Positions 60,367 through 64,000 of a stretch of 64,000 nt of DNA are shown here, in pieces; position 1 is the stretch's first letter; every line of letters starts with the position of its first letter. The notes beneath the pieces are model-generated. The model was not told the origin of the DNA and ran no database searches. It saw nothing but the letters and a program-made list of their open reading frames with translations. Position numbers and translations under genes: made by a program. The stretch is taken from positions 186,001 through 250,000 of the forward strand of contig JAJNNX010000007.1 in NCBI GenBank assembly GCA_023159155.1. Direction: 5' to 3'. This stretch comes from Ustulina deusta. Lineage: Eukaryota; Ascomycota; Sordariomycetes; Xylariales; Xylariaceae.

Positions 60367-61516
60367 GGAATAATTGGTCATGGACGAAGCACCAGGATAT
60401 CATGTACGAATGTTAGAGAAGAGCCGCGTGGCAGCCTCAATTAAACATATGTATACAATACATCTATTTTTTTCTTTATGTCTCGTGTTTATATGATGGT
60501 GACATGCCAGGAATATTCAAGCGGTGGGGTCCAAAAGGCGGCTGGTCCAAAGCCGGTATATCCTTGGAGTTTCTGCCCAGTCCAAATTACCTCCCACACC
60601 AGAGCTCTAGTTAGTTTCGACCTATGAGCATCGAGGGCACTGCACCTCCTTCCCGCTCTCTCGGGAGCATTCAACTACCGGTAGTGCTACCTATTCGATC
60701 CCTTGGGGCTGGGGTTCTGGGGGCTGGCCTATATCGCGATGCATAAATTCGCCTTGTTGTATCGCCGTGTCACATTCTGAAACCAACTAATCAAAGGGCT
60801 TTAATATGCCAACCTTCGATCGCTGCCAGGAGCTCGTCCAATCGACTTATCTAAAGTAGACCAGAGTGAGGTGTAAACTCGTGTACACAGCGCCAAGAAA
60901 TCCACAACTCTATCAGAGCCCTAGACCCCTCACCAATCTACCTCGGGGTAGACTACCTACACTGGTTTAGTTTACAACAACAAAGGAAACACGATGCTAG
61001 GCCTCGGAGACCACAATAGATAGCTGAGCAGCATCTCCCCGCGTGTGCATACGGACGCATATACCCAGTCTACACTAAGTAATGAGAGCCCTGTCGGCAT
61101 AGTGGTCGAACCTTGCCATTATTAGCAGCACACTGCAACACGGTTTGAAGCCGGAGCCCCCACTCGCGCAACAGGCGATGATAAGCAACCTTGCGCACCA
61201 ATGAAGATGGAGAATTGTCGAGAATTCTACATGACAAACGACGATACAAATGCTTATTAACCTCTTTGCCTCCCGGGCCGATATCTAGAGACGCTCATTG
61301 GATAAGGGACGGGCTGTATTCTGAGGCTGGTCGTGCGATCGGCGAGGACGCAGCGTGCGAGTTTAATCACGCAGAAAATTGTTGTAGGTGTGTCCTACAA
61401 GGCCATCTGCACTCACGACATCGATATCGCTGCGTAGGAAACCAGGCTTGCGGCCGCCGCTACGTTCTGCCTTCTTCATACCGCTGCACGACGATCGGCC
61501 CCAAGCTGAAAGTATT
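60367..61516. other. intergenic stretch, no gene seen
   Basis: 1.15 kb between two same-strand genes: the 3' region of the ABC gene and the promoter of the permease. A plus-strand frame at 61191-61580 runs into the permease start in another frame and is not taken as a gene. Confidence 0.5.
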
Positions 61517-63412
61517 ATGGCCATGGCGAGCGAAGACAAAAAACAGTATGACCCTCAGCACCCGGAACTCGAAGGGGTAGACGTCGAGGTTGTCGCTGCG
61601 GTCGATGGAAGTGTCGAGGTCAATGCTGCTGGCTATAAAGACCAGCTGAAACGCCAGTATGGCTTTTGGGGCATCGTTGGTATTGCGCTCACTGTCGATA
61701 ATGCGTGGGCTGCTCTGGGATCCTCCATTTCGGTCTCTATCCGTAAGCAACTTCTTGCTTTCAACCATGCCACCGCCGATTGCTAAGTTGATCCCTCTTT
61801 GCTTACATCGGGACCCCGACAGTGAATGGCGGACCACCCGGTCTTATATATGGCCTGATTGTCGCGCTCGTTTGGTATTCATTTATTGGTCTGAGTCTGG
61901 CCGAGGTGTGTTGGAGTTCCTGGCCGGCGTCTGTTCACTTAGCTTGCAGACAGGCCATTCGGATCTACTCGAGTTATGTGTCGTTGTACTGACAATTCCC
62001 TCTCTAGCTAGCATCGTCAGTTCCAACTGCAGGCGGTGTCTATCACTGGGCGACCATCGCCGGAGGTCCTCGCTGGGGCCGGATGTTAGGTTTTTTTACA
62101 GGTTGGATCAACTTTTTTGGCTGGATGTTTGATTTGGCGTCCTTAATACAAATCACGGCCAACGTCGTCATCCAGTTGTATGCAACATATCATCAAGCGA
62201 CGTACGTTTCCGAAGCATGGCACGTCTACATTGCGTACGTCGCCCTGCTCTGGTTGTCGACTCTGTTTGTTATTTTTGCCAATCGGTTAGTGCCATACAC
62301 TCAAACTCTCGGCATGTTCTTCGTCATAGTCGGTGGCGTAGTCACTATCATAGTCATTGCAGCTATGCCAAAGACTCACGCCTCCAACCACTTCGTTTGG
62401 GGCTCATTTAACGAGAACAACTTGACTGGCTGGCAGGGCGGCGTGGCCTTTCTATTAGGGGTGTTGAACGGCGCCTTTACAATCGGTACGCCCGATGCGA
62501 TCACTCACATCGCCGAAGAGCTTCCTCATCCTAAGAGAGATCTGCCGAAAGCCATTGGACTACAGATTATTCTTGGATTTTCATTCGCATTCGTCTTCGC
62601 TATCGCTCTAAGCTACGCCATTACAGATATCTCACAGCTGCAAGGCGGTATCAACACATACCCATTGGCCGGGATCTACCAGCAGGCAACTCGGAGCGCC
62701 CCGGCGACCTTTGGTCTCCTTTTTATCTTGTTTCTCACTAGCCTATGTTGTTGCATTGGGACTGTGCTTACGAATTCGCGGACATATTGGGCACTTGCTC
62801 GGGACAATGCCGTCCCCTTCTCATCATTCTTTGGCCAAGTCAACGAATCGCTTAGTTGTCCCATCGAGGCTACGATATTTGTCTGTATTTTCGCCACGGG
62901 TCTAGGTGCCATACCACTCGGAAGTTCAAGCGCATTCTTGGCTTTAACGGGTTCATTTATTGTTCTCACAACAGTCTCTTACGCCATACCTTTCACTGCG
63001 AATGTGGTCACTGGTCGGAAGTATTTCCCAGCTGGTCCTTTCCACCTGGGGAAACTGGGCAATATTATCAACTTGGTAGCCGTATTGCTGATTGCTCTAT
63101 TCGACATATTCTTCTTCTTCCGTAAGAAACTCTGGTCAATGAGAGTGAATGATTTATATATCGCTAACCGATACCAAAGCATACTCGCTTCCTACAACCG
63201 TCGAATCGATGAACTACAACAGCGTGATTCTTGTTGGCACCATCGCAGTATCAGTTATCTGGTGGCTGGTACATGCCACCCACCATTACCCGGGACCAAA
63301 GGTCATGCAATTGTACATCCACGACGATAATAGTCCTTTAAACAGCCCCGGAATTCTCGAGAAACCGCATGGAACAGAAAACCTACCGGCGGATGAGGAG
63401 GTCTCTGCCTAA
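61517..63412 (+). CDS. APC-superfamily amino acid/choline permease
   Basis: Four exons, 61517-61742, 61823-61905, 62008-63121 and 63180-63412, encode 551 residues. The last intron has a GCTAAC branch point. The ATG at 61517 is preferred; a further in-frame ATG (61523) follows. A hydrophilic cytosolic N-terminus precedes the first helix (FWGIVGIALTVDNAWAALGSS). The APC signature region reads ASSVPTAGGVYHWATIAGGP. Other landmarks: GWINFFGWMFDLASLIQ, GTPDAITHIAEELPHPKRDLP, LTNSRTYWALARDNAVPFS, and ESMNYNSVILVG in the last exon. About twelve membrane segments are expected. The pattern is that of fungal HNM1/GABA-permease relatives; choline, GABA and other amines are possible substrates. Confidence 0.9.
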
Positions 63413-64000
63413 TGTACCTCGTATCAGAAACCACAAGTTACAGTCTATTTGTTATAGATAAATACAGGAAATCGTACATAACATAGCTCATTTATACCAC
63501 ATGACTACTACCTCGCTGCACCACCCTGTTCCCTCTCGACTAGATTCTGCACAGCAACCACGTCAACTTATCTTGGCCCTGAAGACATAGGCACTCCAGT
63601 CGTCGTTTATAATTACATGAGTCTTGCATACTTTCACCTGATTAGAAGCATAACCAACATCCAAGCAGGATGTCTTGAACCCACTACAGTCGAATAGGAA
63701 GTCCGGAGATCCTACGCCGGCTTCACCTCTACCGGATCGAGGTTAGTTAACATGTGCTGTAGACTTAAGGTGGGGTCAGGAAAATCGTCGAAGAGTTGTA
63801 CTTCGTGCTCTTACCAAAGTGAGATAGATTTTTCCAGAAGAATAAGCAATCGGCATTTAAAAGCATGAGCTCGTAGTCTTACTGTTTTGTTTCGTCTGTT
63901 TGTTTCCTTGAGGATGGATAACTCTGTGAACTAAGAAGATACTGGGTCAACCTTCATCTCCAAATAGGTATGGTCGACCTCTCGATTCAGGGGTTCCCCA
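63413..64000. other. 3' flank, no gene seen
   Basis: Final 590 bases after the permease. No frame of note before the window ends. Confidence 0.5.

Noticed and set aside
28530..63412. Secondary-metabolite gene cluster
   Set aside because: A transporter and a Zn2Cys6 regulator are present, but there is no synthase or tailoring set; the neighbours are housekeeping genes.

Overview
The window is nuclear DNA of a filamentous ascomycete (Pezizomycotina, most likely a Sordariomycete; I cannot name the species). The reasons are many short spliceosomal introns (mostly 45-130 nt, GT...AG, several with CTAAC-like branch points), a Zn(II)2Cys6 regulator, a DUF3176 protein, a Sip1-type GH36 enzyme, and a strongly AT-rich block that looks like repeat-induced point mutation (RIP). 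All gene models below were spliced by hand by matching intron phase and family sequence.

Layout. 1-2870 is a degenerate AT-rich block. 2890-9900 has no convincing gene. Next come a G1-type cyclin (9901-11240, +), a gene-poor stretch, a BEM46-like alpha/beta hydrolase (14857-16049, +), an unresolved or broken locus (16228-16926, -), a seven-exon GH36 alpha-galactosidase/raffinose-synthase-like gene (17715-20914, -), the mitochondrial processing peptidase beta subunit (21632-23298, +), a SET-domain methyltransferase (24503-26211, -) and a secreted Ser/Thr-rich protein (28530-29339, +). From 29.3 to 38.3 kb there is almost nothing that can be supported. The right part is denser: an MFS transporter (38284-40001, +), a cutinase-transcription-factor-1-beta-like regulator (40833-44067, -), a DUF3176 membrane protein with one or two in-frame TAG codons (45323-47644, -), a secreted agmatinase-family enzyme with micro-exons (48362-50282, +), mitoribosomal mS38/COX24 (50760-51925, -), a PSR-type FCP1-like phosphatase (53419-55042, -), a peroxisomal ABC-D fatty-acyl transporter (57795-60366, +) and an APC-family amino acid/choline permease (61517-63412, +).

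No operon or obvious biosynthetic cluster is present. The genes are mostly conserved housekeeping or transport genes. Possible functional links are weak: the CTF1-beta-like regulator and the peroxisomal fatty-acyl transporter could both serve lipid use, and two mitochondrial genes (MPP-beta, mS38) are present. GH36/MPP-beta, SET/secreted protein, DUF3176/agmatinase and phosphatase/ABC are divergent pairs that share upstream regions.

The most interesting observations are the DUF3176 gene, whose reading frame and splice sites are otherwise intact but which carries CAG-to-TAG-like stops; the agmatinase with 22-43 nt exons; the unresolved coding remnants at 16.2-16.9 kb; and a short, strongly recurring TACC/GGTA palindromic motif in the intergenic DNA. 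I found no tRNA, rRNA, CRISPR or intact transposon.
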